The translations under genes were made by a program, and so were the position numbers. The notes under the pieces are model-generated. The model was not told the origin of the DNA and made no database searches. It was given only the letters and a program-made list of their open reading frames with translations. Source: Halobacteriovorax sp. (lineage in GTDB: Bacteria; Bdellovibrionota; Bacteriovoracia; Bacteriovoracales; Bacteriovoracaceae). Taken from it: a stretch of 64,000 nucleotides of DNA. The stretch is taken from assembly GCA_002720865.1 (NCBI GenBank), contig PBIO01000017.1:241427-305426 (forward strand), written 5' to 3'. Below, in pieces: positions 50,345-59,176 of this stretch (position 1 is its first letter; each line of letters begins with the position of its first letter).

Positions 50345-51864
50345 TGACTATGAAAAGAACGCTTTATTTTATGGGGGTAATTATGTTGAGCTTATCAGCA
50401 CAAATAAATTCGGCAGAAGCCGCAACTAGGTTAAACGATCATTTATATGTTCGGTTAAGCCCTTCTGAAATCCCCCCATTTAACAAAAACTCTTCTGTTG
50501 ATATGCTTTATACAACGATTGAGCCTATTTTAGGGCAACTTGTCTACACAACAAGCTCCTATGATCTTGAGCCAGGACTTCTTGATTCTTTTCATTGGGA
50601 CTATAAGGAAAAAGCCTATATTTTAAAGATCAAAAAAGGCTTGAAGTTTCATAATGGGCGATTTGTTACGGCAAAAGACTTAGAGTTTTCATTGCTTCGA
50701 GGATTTTATTCGGGGAAGCCATCTTTCTTTTTGTCTTTCTTAGACAATATTGAAGGCATTGAGTCCATTAAGGGTGATCGAAAGTTCGTAAGCGGAAACG
50801 TAAAGGGAATCAAAATAATAGATGACCAAACTTTAAGCGTAAAATTGATAAAACCGAACCCCTCATTTCTTCATTCTTTGGCACGCTCTTATTTTTCTGT
50901 TGTTCCCATCGAAGCACTCAAAAGCGACTATGAATCATGGAAAACTTACCCAGTTGGAGCTGGTAGTTACAAAGTAAACGAATTTAAACCAAATGAAAAA
51001 ACTTTGATCCTCGAAAAAGTTGCCAATAATGGAACATCACCAAAATTCATTAATCTTTATTATGGAACCAAAGTTCAGGTTACAGATATAGATATAGCAT
51101 CTGAAGGGAAAAATAAAAAAATTGTCTCCTCTAAAAGAGCGGCAAGTTTAACTAGCATATATTTTAACTTTAATAATCCAATCGTTCATAACCTCGATTT
51201 CAGAAAGGCACTCAATCTGGCAATTAATCGAGATGATATTATTAATGGTATTCAAATATATTCTCCGGCCAATGAGTTTTTAGCCGAACACTTTTGGGGT
51301 CGAATTAAAGCCAAACAACAACAGAACGTAGCCCTTGCAAAATCATTATTAATGAAGATCCCAGGACTGAATTTAGCCAATGAGTTTAAAATTCCTATTT
51401 TTAATGGTGGATTGAATGACCCCAAAAAAGGAGCCTATGCCAAAACTCTTGAAAATCAATTCAAAGCAGTTGGTCTAAAAATTAAATTCGTAGACTCTAC
51501 TTCTAAATTTTTTCCTGAAAGTGACAAAACAACTCTATTTAGGATCGCTTCTCTTGGTGCCGATGTTGCTGATCCGCTTGTTCTCTTTGGCCTATTCAGA
51601 GGAAATAGTTCTCCAATGCGACCACACTTTCCTTTAAACGATCAAGGCTATGAAAACTTATTTAATAAAGCATTACTAGCAGATACATTTGATCGACGAG
51701 TTTTAGCCGTAAAAGACCTATCGAAATATCTACATGACAATATGTGGATGATTCCTCTTTTTGAAAAAAAACTGATGGTCTCAATTGATACAAAAAGAAT
51801 TAAAGACATTGGACTTCAAGATGGTGGACTCACTTTCTTTCTTGAAAGGACTGTTCTTCAGTAG
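50344..51864 (+). CDS. Family-5 (peptide-type) extracytoplasmic solute-binding protein
   Basis: 506 residues with a signal peptide (SAQINSAEAA). EPILGQLVYTTSSYDLEPGLLDSFHWDY, YILKIKKGLKFHNGRFVTAKDLEFSLLR and ALNLAINRDDIINGI are the signature segments of SBP_bac_5 (OppA/DppA) proteins, which bind oligopeptides or other small ligands. No permease or ATPase is encoded beside it, so it probably serves as a sensor partner for the histidine kinase in the same operon rather than in uptake. A shared core transporter elsewhere is the alternative. Confidence 0.85.
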   Translation: MTMKRTLYFMGVIMLSLSAQINSAEAATRLNDHLYVRLSPSEIPPFNKNSSVDMLYTTIEPILGQLVYTTSSYDLEPGLLDSFHWDYKEKAYILKIKKGLKFHNGRFVTAKDLEFSLLRGFYSGKPSFFLSFLDNIEGIESIKGDRKFVSGNVKGIKIIDDQTLSVKLIKPNPSFLHSLARSYFSVVPIEALKSDYESWKTYPVGAGSYKVNEFKPNEKTLILEKVANNGTSPKFINLYYGTKVQVTDIDIASEGKNKKIVSSKRAASLTSIYFNFNNPIVHNLDFRKALNLAINRDDIINGIQIYSPANEFLAEHFWGRIKAKQQQNVALAKSLLMKIPGLNLANEFKIPIFNGGLNDPKKGAYAKTLENQFKAVGLKIKFVDSTSKFFPESDKTTLFRIASLGADVADPLVLFGLFRGNSSPMRPHFPLNDQGYENLFNKALLADTFDRRVLAVKDLSKYLHDNMWMIPLFEKKLMVSIDTKRIKDIGLQDGGLTFFLERTVLQ

Positions 51865-51872
51865 GAACATAT

Positions 51873-52712
51873 ATGGACAAATGGTTTTTTGACAATTCTG
51901 GATTAGAAAAAATTTGTGAGATAAATGATGCTTTTCGGAATAAAGCCATTGAGTTTGCAAATAACAAGTTATCAAAAAACTATAAGACCTATTCACCCTG
52001 GATGAGTAATGTCGATAATTTGAAAGAACTTGAGAACTATTTCGCTACTGAAGAATTAGTATTTCCAAAACATACTGATACAAAACCTCTTGAAAGAATT
52101 TTTCTAACGGAAAGCATTGAGAAGAAACTTAGTTTTGGGGGCCTATCTACAGAGGAAATGCAAATTCTGACGAAATCTATCGACCTAGTAAGAAAGCATA
52201 GTAAAGACATATCTAAATTGTTTTCAATACTGGTCAAGCACATCGTTCCAATCAACACTGAAAATGGAGAATTTCAAAAAATTGGAAACGGGTTTAGCTC
52301 TCATTTTGCTAAAGGCTGTATTTTTTTAAGCATCCCTAAAATGGATGAATACAATGAACTTCAACTTTCCATAAATATCGCGCATGAAATTGGGCATCAA
52401 TGCCTATATCTCTATCAAACTGCCGATTCTATTTTTGAAAATGGAATAGATGATCTAGTTTATTCTTATGTAAGAAAAGCAAAGCGTCCAGCAATCCAAT
52501 CTTTTCACGCAACAGTAGCACTGGCCTTTATGGTACATTTTTTGAATGAATTTAATGAGCCTATTTTATCAAAAAACAAGTTTTTCGCCGAAAGAAAAGA
52601 AAGTCTAACGTCGGATTTCACAATGTCGTTGGAGTCATTTTCAAGAGTTAATTTTACCCAAGTAGGCAGATTGCTCTTTGAAGATTTGAGGTCGTATGCC
52701 AATACCCTCTAA
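51873..52712 (+). CDS. HExxH-type putative peptide-modification protein
   Basis: 279 residues. INIAHEIGHQCLYLYQTADSIF supplies a His171-Glu-x-x-His175 metal motif. A few lines later VYSYVRKAKRPAIQSFHATVALAFMVHFL follows. The pattern (HExxH, a YS-x-x-R segment, Arg-Pro, then a Phe-His helix with His near 212) is that of the HExxH peptide-modification family, some members of which are alpha-ketoglutarate-dependent peptide hydroxylases in RiPP clusters. No signal peptide, so it acts in the cytoplasm, on an unexported precursor. A zinc peptidase cannot be ruled out. It starts 8 bp after the binding protein and overlaps the kinase by 17 bp. Confidence 0.65.
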   Translation: MDKWFFDNSGLEKICEINDAFRNKAIEFANNKLSKNYKTYSPWMSNVDNLKELENYFATEELVFPKHTDTKPLERIFLTESIEKKLSFGGLSTEEMQILTKSIDLVRKHSKDISKLFSILVKHIVPINTENGEFQKIGNGFSSHFAKGCIFLSIPKMDEYNELQLSINIAHEIGHQCLYLYQTADSIFENGIDDLVYSYVRKAKRPAIQSFHATVALAFMVHFLNEFNEPILSKNKFFAERKESLTSDFTMSLESFSRVNFTQVGRLLFEDLRSYANTL

Positions 52713-54528
52713 TCAACAATCTATTACTTCATTTGCTCGAAAAAAAGCTAAGTCACTTTCTGCAAAAATTTTTGTTGTAGGGGTTCTTAGTACCTTCCTT
52801 ATGGGTCTAGGTTTTGGGGCCTATTATTATCATGGACAACTTTCTCAAACTCTTAATGTTGTATCAAAAAGCCTGGCACAGCCCGTAGCAATGGGAGGAG
52901 ACTTTTTACCGACCCAAATAGTTAAAACTTTGGTTACTTCTGGAAACTTTCGTAATGTATGGATCACTTTGCCAGATGGTTCCGTTCATATTGAGGAACA
53001 TTTAAGTGAGGAACGACCCGATTTATCACAAATAAAGGGGAAAAAAATATACTGGTTTTCGAGATTACCTTATGTGCTAGTAAAGCGATCAATCTCTTAC
53101 CATAACGAACACGTTGGTGATATATTTGTAGGATATAAAGTACCACTGAAAACCATTTTCACATTTGCAATGGCCATTTGTATAATTTTTTCGATTATTG
53201 CATTTTATCTCTATTCCAGAATATTGAAGCTGGCTAAAAACGTAGCAAAGCCGATTCGAGAGTATTCATCAGAGCTTGACGCAAGCACCGACATAGAAAC
53301 CTTCTTAAAAGCCGACAGCTATTTAAGCCGTTTCCGAGAAATAACAACTTTCAATAATATTCTGCTCGATTATTTACACAAGAGTAAAGAAAGTGAAGCT
53401 ATTGCAAGGCAATCTATTCTTGAAGCACAAGTTGCAAAAGTCGCGTCCAGAGTTCGACACGATATAATTGCATCGCTTGTCATTGCAGAGTCGGCCCTTG
53501 AACGCCTAAAAAATGATTATAACCAGATTGGTATTTTAAAATCAGTATTTGAGAGAATAAGCAATACTGTCGATGATATTCCCAAAATTGGTAGTTTGAC
53601 TGAGGCTGAAATGAACCAAGCCTTACTTGGGAACACGGATACTTCAACGGAACCTTCAGATACTTTCCGCTCCTCACATCTTATAGCTTTTATTTATCAA
53701 ATGGTCGGCGAAGTAAGACTTTCAAAACTTTGTGCAGAAAAAGAAATTAAATTTGATGTTGTATGCAGTAATGATGGGTTTAATTCATTTTGCGAAGTAG
53801 AGCCTAATAAATTCAAACGCGACTTATTGAATCTATACAAAAATGCGACTGAGGCAATACAAAGTCACGGCACAATTCAAACGAGAGTCAGCCTAGTTGA
53901 TGATATGTTAAGCATTCAAATTGAAGACGACGGCAATGGAATGGACAGTGAAACTCTGGAAAAGATAGGAAGAAGAGGTGTATCCATTGGAAAAAATGGT
54001 GGCTCTGGAATCGGACTTGCTTCGGCTATTGAAGACTTAGAAAGATGGGGAGGAACCCTAAAGGTATCATCAAAACTCAATTTAGGAACAACAATTAAAA
54101 TATCGCTGCCTACCTCAGAAGAAAATTATTTATTTCCTACAAGATTAACCTTTGCTCCTGAAATGACTATCGTTGTCGTTGATGATGACCCTCTTGTTCA
54201 TAAACTTTGGAAGAATAAATTTGAAAATTCTGAAATAGCAAAAAACTCCATTAAGGTATTGCACGGAAGGACGATAAAAGCCGCCAGAAAAATTATTTCA
54301 GATTTAGAAAAAAATGATGAAGACTATATCTTGCTTATTGATAACGATCTAAAACACCTAGAAATCAGTGGAATAGATTTTGTAGAAAAAATGAAAATTG
54401 AGTCGAAGTCAATTTTAGTGACTTCAAATGGCAACAGCAATCTTCTTTATGAAAAATGCTCGACAATCAACTTGCCGATTATACCCAAGTCCATACAAGA
54501 ACATATTCCAGTTGACGTTTGTATCTAG
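52696..54528 (+). CDS. Hybrid sensor histidine kinase with C-terminal receiver
   Basis: 610 residues. Membrane segments at about 18-40 and 155-178 enclose a periplasmic sensor of about 110 residues. The phospho-His is in VASRVRHDIIASL (about residue 255). The ATP-binding domain shows LLNLYKNATEAI (N box), EDDGNGMD (G1) and GGSGIGLA (G2). The receiver (about 485-605) begins IVVVDDDP, with LLIDNDL as phosphoacceptor loop, VTSNG and Lys in IPKS. It closes the operon and most likely phosphorylates the NtrC-type regulator. The periplasmic part could read the solute-binding protein or the small exported protein. Confidence 0.9.
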   Translation: MPIPSNQQSITSFARKKAKSLSAKIFVVGVLSTFLMGLGFGAYYYHGQLSQTLNVVSKSLAQPVAMGGDFLPTQIVKTLVTSGNFRNVWITLPDGSVHIEEHLSEERPDLSQIKGKKIYWFSRLPYVLVKRSISYHNEHVGDIFVGYKVPLKTIFTFAMAICIIFSIIAFYLYSRILKLAKNVAKPIREYSSELDASTDIETFLKADSYLSRFREITTFNNILLDYLHKSKESEAIARQSILEAQVAKVASRVRHDIIASLVIAESALERLKNDYNQIGILKSVFERISNTVDDIPKIGSLTEAEMNQALLGNTDTSTEPSDTFRSSHLIAFIYQMVGEVRLSKLCAEKEIKFDVVCSNDGFNSFCEVEPNKFKRDLLNLYKNATEAIQSHGTIQTRVSLVDDMLSIQIEDDGNGMDSETLEKIGRRGVSIGKNGGSGIGLASAIEDLERWGGTLKVSSKLNLGTTIKISLPTSEENYLFPTRLTFAPEMTIVVVDDDPLVHKLWKNKFENSEIAKNSIKVLHGRTIKAARKIISDLEKNDEDYILLIDNDLKHLEISGIDFVEKMKIESKSILVTSNGNSNLLYEKCSTINLPIIPKSIQEHIPVDVCI

Positions 54529-54543
54529 CTGCTTTGACCAGTT

Positions 54544-54681
54544 TTACAGTTGATCCCATAGCTCTTTCGGATGAAGTTGAAGGACGCTACTAATTCTCAA
54601 AATGGTTGCAAAAGTGATGTTCCTCCTTTCAGCGGCATTAAAACCTCTTCTCATATAGTTTTCAAAAAAATACAGAATATT
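54544..54681 (-). pseudogene. Remnant of an XRE-type helix-turn-helix regulator
   Basis: The minus strand keeps about 45 codons without a usable gene start. ERRNITFATILRISSVLQLHPKELWDQL matches the C-terminal helices of XRE-family repressors (the xRNITLATxLRIAxALxVxPxEL pattern). The N-terminal DNA-reading helices are missing. A decayed regulator, which indicates past rearrangement between the two operons. Confidence 0.5.
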
Positions 54682-54684
54682 TTA

Positions 54685-54713
54685 TTGACCATCCGGTCGG
54701 TTTGTTTTATTCT
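54685..54713 (+). promoter_or_regulatory. TetR promoter and operator, leaderless
   Basis: TTGACC (54685-54690) and TATTCT (54708-54713) are separated by exactly 17 bp. Within the spacer, ACCATCCGGTCGGT (54688-54701) is an inverted repeat (ACC-N2-CCGG-N2-GGT), a typical TetR-family operator. The predicted start point, seven bases after the -10, coincides with the ATG at 54720, so the message would have no leader. Confidence 0.65.
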
Positions 54714-54719
54714 AGACTA

Positions 54720-55316
54720 ATGAATTTAAGAAAAGATAAGTCTGAAAAGACCAAAAAGCTTATTTTCGAAGCAGCATTTAAAATTATTCGTGAAGAGGGG
54801 TTCTCTGAACTATCGGCTAATAAAATTGCTCAAGTTGCAAGCGTCAGCAAAGGTGTTATTTTTCATCACTTCTCACAGATGGATGACCTTTATCTCTTTA
54901 TGCTTGACACTTTAATTCTTCAATTTGAAGAAGATTTAGACCCAACTGCTTTTAAATCCTTTAAAGGATATATTGAATACACGGGTAAGTACACAATGCA
55001 ACTTCTTGATGAAGCTCCTGAAATAGTAACGACGCTCTTTTATTTTATACTTCAAAGCAACCATAAAGAAGAATACAAAACTCGAATCAAGAATTTATTT
55101 GAGAATAGTTTTACTGCTTGGTCAGAAAAAATGACACATTTTTTTAATTTAAAGCTAACTCCAGCAAAATTAAAAAACATCGTAAGAGTCATTGATCTCT
55201 ACTTTATTGGCCTAAGCGTTCACTATCTTACTTTTAAAGATAAAAAAATGTATCTAAACATAACCAAAAAATTTGGAACTATGCTAACTCAAGCAATTGA
55301 GGAGGGAGAAAAATGA
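54720..55316 (+). CDS. TetR-family transcriptional repressor
   Basis: 198 residues from ATG 54720; the TTG at 54702 lies inside the -10 region and is rejected. The N-terminal HTH (IREEGFSELSANKIAQVASVSKGVIFHHFSQMDDLYLFML) is classic TetR. The C-terminal ligand domain is helical and unassigned. It probably represses itself and the four downstream export genes; the next gene overlaps by 4 bp. Confidence 0.92.
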   Translation: MNLRKDKSEKTKKLIFEAAFKIIREEGFSELSANKIAQVASVSKGVIFHHFSQMDDLYLFMLDTLILQFEEDLDPTAFKSFKGYIEYTGKYTMQLLDEAPEIVTTLFYFILQSNHKEEYKTRIKNLFENSFTAWSEKMTHFFNLKLTPAKLKNIVRVIDLYFIGLSVHYLTFKDKKMYLNITKKFGTMLTQAIEEGEK

Positions 55317-56050
55317 AAGCAATATCGTTTATATTCTTAACTTTTTTTGCGCTGTCAAATTATGTAATGGCCGATGAATCCGTAAATAAGATTTTAAAAA
55401 ACATAGATGAACTGTATCGAAGCAAGGGCAGTCAAGGGAAAATAGAGATGGAAGTTATTACGCCCGACTGGTCTCGTACTATGAAAATGGATATGTGGAC
55501 AAAGGGAATGGATTATACATTCATCAGAATAAAAGAGCCCAGAAAAGACAAGGGTGTAAGTTCGCTCAAAAGAGAAGATGATGTTTGGAACTTTTTCCCC
55601 AAAATTAACAAAGTCATAAAAGTCCCACCATCAATGATGATGGGATCATGGATGGGCTCTGATTTTACGAACGATGATTTAGTCAAAGAGTCTTCGCTCA
55701 TAAAAGACTATAAAACCACTAATGTAAAAGAGTCAGATGGAAATATCGAAATAACTCTTGTTCCTCATAAAAACACAGTAAGTCTATGGGGCAAAATTTT
55801 ATTAGTAGTTGAGAAAAAATCTGAACTTCCTCTAAAACAAGAATATTTTGACGAAAGAAACGAAAAAATAAGAATTTTATTCTATAAGGATGTCAAAAAA
55901 TTTGGAAACAGGACAATACCCGCAACAATGGAGTTGCAACCTTTAACAAAAAAAGGTCACAAAACTATTATACGATACAAAGAAGTTGAATTTGATACCA
56001 ATGTGCCTGCCACGACATTTACATTAACCAATCTTCAAAAAAGAAGGTAG
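55313..56050 (+). CDS. LolA-like outer-membrane lipoprotein-sorting protein
   Basis: 245 residues with a signal peptide (LSNYVMADE) and a GGAGGG site. The mature part, a half-open beta-barrel, has the family pattern: MKMDMWTKGMDYTFIRI, KREDDVWNFFPKINKVIKVPPSMMMGSWMGSDFTNDDLV and GNRTIPATMEL. Relatives of this type are encoded with ABC permeases and probably carry a lipid or lipoprotein across the periplasm. It is the first export gene after the TetR repressor. Confidence 0.85.
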   Translation: MKAISFIFLTFFALSNYVMADESVNKILKNIDELYRSKGSQGKIEMEVITPDWSRTMKMDMWTKGMDYTFIRIKEPRKDKGVSSLKREDDVWNFFPKINKVIKVPPSMMMGSWMGSDFTNDDLVKESSLIKDYKTTNVKESDGNIEITLVPHKNTVSLWGKILLVVEKKSELPLKQEYFDERNEKIRILFYKDVKKFGNRTIPATMELQPLTKKGHKTIIRYKEVEFDTNVPATTFTLTNLQKRR

Positions 56051-56053
56051 GTC

Positions 56054-57265
56054 ATGCTTTTTAAAATGGCATTTAGAAATCTGTTGAGGAATAAACGAAG
56101 AACTCTGCTGACATCCCTGATGATGATTGGTGGGTATACATTTATTTCGATGAGTTTAGCTCTTGTTAATGGTTCTTTCGGACAAATTATCTCAGCGTTC
56201 ACTGAACAATATACTGGCCATGTCCAGGTTGCTAACAATGATTTTGTTGAAAACCCTTCTCTTCAAAAAACTATCGCTCATTACAATGATAGAATAAATG
56301 AAATTGAAAAAAATGACTTAGTTCGTATTGTTGCGCCAAGGATATATAGCGAAGCATTGCTATATTCAAAAAATAAAACATTTGGGGCCGAGATTGTGGG
56401 AATTGATCCAAAAAGGGAAATGGATGCAACCCACTATGATAATAGAATATTTGAAGGCATACCATTTGACAAAGACGATACAAATTATAAGGCTATAATT
56501 GGAAAAAAAATTGCAAAAATTTTAAGTGCAAAAATTGGAGAAGATATTGTTCTAATTTCTCAAGGGGCCGATGGTTCCATTGCAAATGATATTTTTAAAA
56601 TAGTCGGAATCATTGGGACAGAGCAAGAAGGAAAAGATGACTATCGCGTTTATTTACCATTAAAAACAGCAGCAGAATTTTACACTTTATATGGTCGAGT
56701 CCACGAACTTTCAATTCATTTAAAAGATTTCAATAAGGCAAGAAACTTTGCCCAAAATCTTCATTTCACGGATAAAAATTTAATTGCTCGCCCTTGGCAA
56801 ATTGTCGAATCTGACTTTTATCGAGCTATGAACGCCGATCAAAGAGGAAATAATATTAGTATCTTTATTTTAATATTAATGGTTGGCGTTGGAATATTAA
56901 ATACCATCCTTATGTCCACTCTTGAAAGAACTAGAGAGTTTGGAGTTTTAAAAGCACTTGGTACTCTTCCAAAACAGCTATTTAGTTTAATACTAATGGA
57001 AGGAATTTTTCTTTCACTTATTTGCACAGCCGTTGGACTAATTTTTTCCCTGAGTCTTAACTATTACCTAACGAAAAATGGAATTGTTTTTTCCGAGCCC
57101 ATCCCATTTGCAGGAACGACAATCTCAGAATTAAGGGCACAAATTTCGCTCGATAGTTACCTTTATCCAACATTGCTTATTATTTTAACAACATTACTAG
57201 CGACTCTATACCCAGGAATTAAGTCTTCCAAAATCGGAGTTTCAGAAGCCTTGAGGGAGATTTGA
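56054..57265 (+). CDS. ABC transporter permease (LolC/E, FtsX type) 1
   Basis: 403 residues. One N-terminal membrane helix (about 20-40), a large periplasmic domain (about 45-265), then three C-terminal helices with the FtsX-like motif ILNTILMSTLERTREFGVLKALGT. A paralogue of the next gene. Together with the ATPase it forms a type VII ABC transporter that works on envelope lipids or lipoproteins rather than transporting across the inner membrane. Confidence 0.9.
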   Translation: MLFKMAFRNLLRNKRRTLLTSLMMIGGYTFISMSLALVNGSFGQIISAFTEQYTGHVQVANNDFVENPSLQKTIAHYNDRINEIEKNDLVRIVAPRIYSEALLYSKNKTFGAEIVGIDPKREMDATHYDNRIFEGIPFDKDDTNYKAIIGKKIAKILSAKIGEDIVLISQGADGSIANDIFKIVGIIGTEQEGKDDYRVYLPLKTAAEFYTLYGRVHELSIHLKDFNKARNFAQNLHFTDKNLIARPWQIVESDFYRAMNADQRGNNISIFILILMVGVGILNTILMSTLERTREFGVLKALGTLPKQLFSLILMEGIFLSLICTAVGLIFSLSLNYYLTKNGIVFSEPIPFAGTTISELRAQISLDSYLYPTLLIILTTLLATLYPGIKSSKIGVSEALREI

Positions 57266-57266
57266 T

Positions 57267-58484
57267 ATGATGTTCATTAAAATAGGATATCGTAATATTT
57301 TTAGAAACAAAAGAAGGTCATTACTAACAAGCATTATTATTGGTCTCGGACTGGCGGCAATGATAATAACTGATGGCTTTTTATCTGGAATGAATGAAAA
57401 TATGATAAAAATTATCACCAATAGCTTAGTTGGTGAAGGACAAATTCATCATCCGAAATTTCGTGACTCTATGAAAATAGAAGATCAAATTCAAAATATT
57501 TCTAAAGTAAAAGAAATATTAGATTCAGACGTTGACGTAAAGGCCTATTCACAACGAACAATTTCATTTGCCATGATTTCTTCTCCAAGGGCCATGAAAA
57601 ATGTGTCTCTATACGGTATTGAGCCTGATAAAGAAATTTTAGTCTCCAATATTAATAAACAAATAATTGAAGGAGATTTTGTAAGCAATGAAAACTCACT
57701 TGTTATTGGAGACACCTTACAAAAACGACTTTCAGTAAGATTGGGTGATAAAGTTGTTGTGACGGTGGCGAAAGCCAAGTCTGGTGAAATTTCCCAGGAG
57801 CTTTTCCGTATTACAGGAATTATTAAAGCCGGATCAAAAGAAATGGATGAAAAATCAGCATTCATCCATATTTCAAGAGGGCAAAGGCTTTTAGGTATCG
57901 AAGATAATATCCATGAAATCGCAGTGAAATTTAAAAATATTAGCCAAAAACAGAAAGATCATAGTTCACTTTGGGAGAAGATTAATGTGACAGGAAATTT
58001 AGGAGAAAGTTGGGAAAATATTGTTTCTAGCCTTGTCGGGATGATGAGCCTTGTCGATCAGCTTAAAGGACTCATTGCAATGATTCTGATTGTTTTGGTT
58101 GCTCTTGGAATTATTAATACTCTTTTTATGGCCCTCTATGAGCGAATGTTTGAGTTTTCAGTTCTTAGAGCATTAGGCACAAAAGGACGAGAGATTATTT
58201 TGATGATTGTATCTGAAGCTGGTTCACTCTCCTTAGTAAGTATTATTGCAGGTATAATAATAGCTCTTTTTATTGCTATTCCATTAAAAATTTGGGGCGT
58301 TGATTTTACGGGAATTGATCTTGCCCAGGTTACTTTTAAGGAGCCTATCTATTTTGTTTTCACATACTCACAATTTGTCATTTTTCCGATAGCAACATTT
58401 ATTTTCACTCTTATTGTTGGATTTTATCCAGCAATACACGCCAGTCGTATAAAGATGAGTGAAGCGATGAAAAGGAGCCTATAA
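57267..58484 (+). CDS. ABC transporter permease (LolC/E, FtsX type) 2
   Basis: 405 residues with the same four-helix, large periplasmic-domain layout as its neighbour, and the motif IINTLFMALYERMFEFSVLRALGT. It probably pairs as a heterodimer with the preceding permease, as LolC does with LolE. The stop codon overlaps the ATPase start (TAATG). Confidence 0.9.
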   Translation: MMFIKIGYRNIFRNKRRSLLTSIIIGLGLAAMIITDGFLSGMNENMIKIITNSLVGEGQIHHPKFRDSMKIEDQIQNISKVKEILDSDVDVKAYSQRTISFAMISSPRAMKNVSLYGIEPDKEILVSNINKQIIEGDFVSNENSLVIGDTLQKRLSVRLGDKVVVTVAKAKSGEISQELFRITGIIKAGSKEMDEKSAFIHISRGQRLLGIEDNIHEIAVKFKNISQKQKDHSSLWEKINVTGNLGESWENIVSSLVGMMSLVDQLKGLIAMILIVLVALGIINTLFMALYERMFEFSVLRALGTKGREIILMIVSEAGSLSLVSIIAGIIIALFIAIPLKIWGVDFTGIDLAQVTFKEPIYFVFTYSQFVIFPIATFIFTLIVGFYPAIHASRIKMSEAMKRSL

Positions 58485-59176
58485 TGGATGAAATAATATT
58501 TGATGTTAAAAATGTAACTAAAATATTTGGAGAGACTGAGGAAACAAAAGTAAATGCACTCAAAAATGTTAAGTTAGAAATTCATCGGGGTGAATTTACC
58601 GCATTTGTTGGGCCTTCTGGCTCTGGAAAGTCAACTCTTTTAAATGTTATGAGTGGGTTTGATACTCCGTCATCTGGTCACGTTTTTCTATCAAATAAGG
58701 AAATTGATAAGATGTCGGGTAATGAGTTATCAAATTTTAGAAGAGACCATATTGGTTTTATCTTTCAATCCTACAATCTAATTCCAGTATTAACGGTTAA
58801 AGAGAATGTTGAATATGTTATGACTTTGCAGAATATAGACAAAGATGAACGAGATCGTAAGGTTTCACAATATTTAAAAAGTGTGGGTCTCGAAGGGAAG
58901 GAAAATCGTTATCCTTCACAATTGAGTGGTGGTCAACAGCAACGAGTGGCCGTGGCCAGAGCAATGGTTTCAAATCCTGATATTGTTATTGCGGACGAAC
59001 CAACTGCAAATCTCGATTCTAAAACAGGCACAGACCTTATTGATATGATGCTTGAATTGAATGAAAAATTTGGAACAACTTTTATTTTCTCAACCCACGA
59101 CCCTATCATTATGAAAAAGGCAAAGAGATTAATTACTCTAAAAGATGGTCAGATTGTAAGCGATGAAACTAAGTAG
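58484..59176 (+). CDS. ABC transporter ATPase (LolD/MacB type)
   Basis: 230 residues. Walker A GPSGSGKS, Q-loop FIFQSYNLIPVLTV, signature LSGGQQQRVAVARA, Walker B IVIADEPTANLD and the switch His in FSTHD are all intact, and the sequence is of the LolD subfamily. It powers the two permeases. It overlaps the outer-membrane protein gene by 14 bp. Confidence 0.95.
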   Translation: MDEIIFDVKNVTKIFGETEETKVNALKNVKLEIHRGEFTAFVGPSGSGKSTLLNVMSGFDTPSSGHVFLSNKEIDKMSGNELSNFRRDHIGFIFQSYNLIPVLTVKENVEYVMTLQNIDKDERDRKVSQYLKSVGLEGKENRYPSQLSGGQQQRVAVARAMVSNPDIVIADEPTANLDSKTGTDLIDMMLELNEKFGTTFIFSTHDPIIMKKAKRLITLKDGQIVSDETK

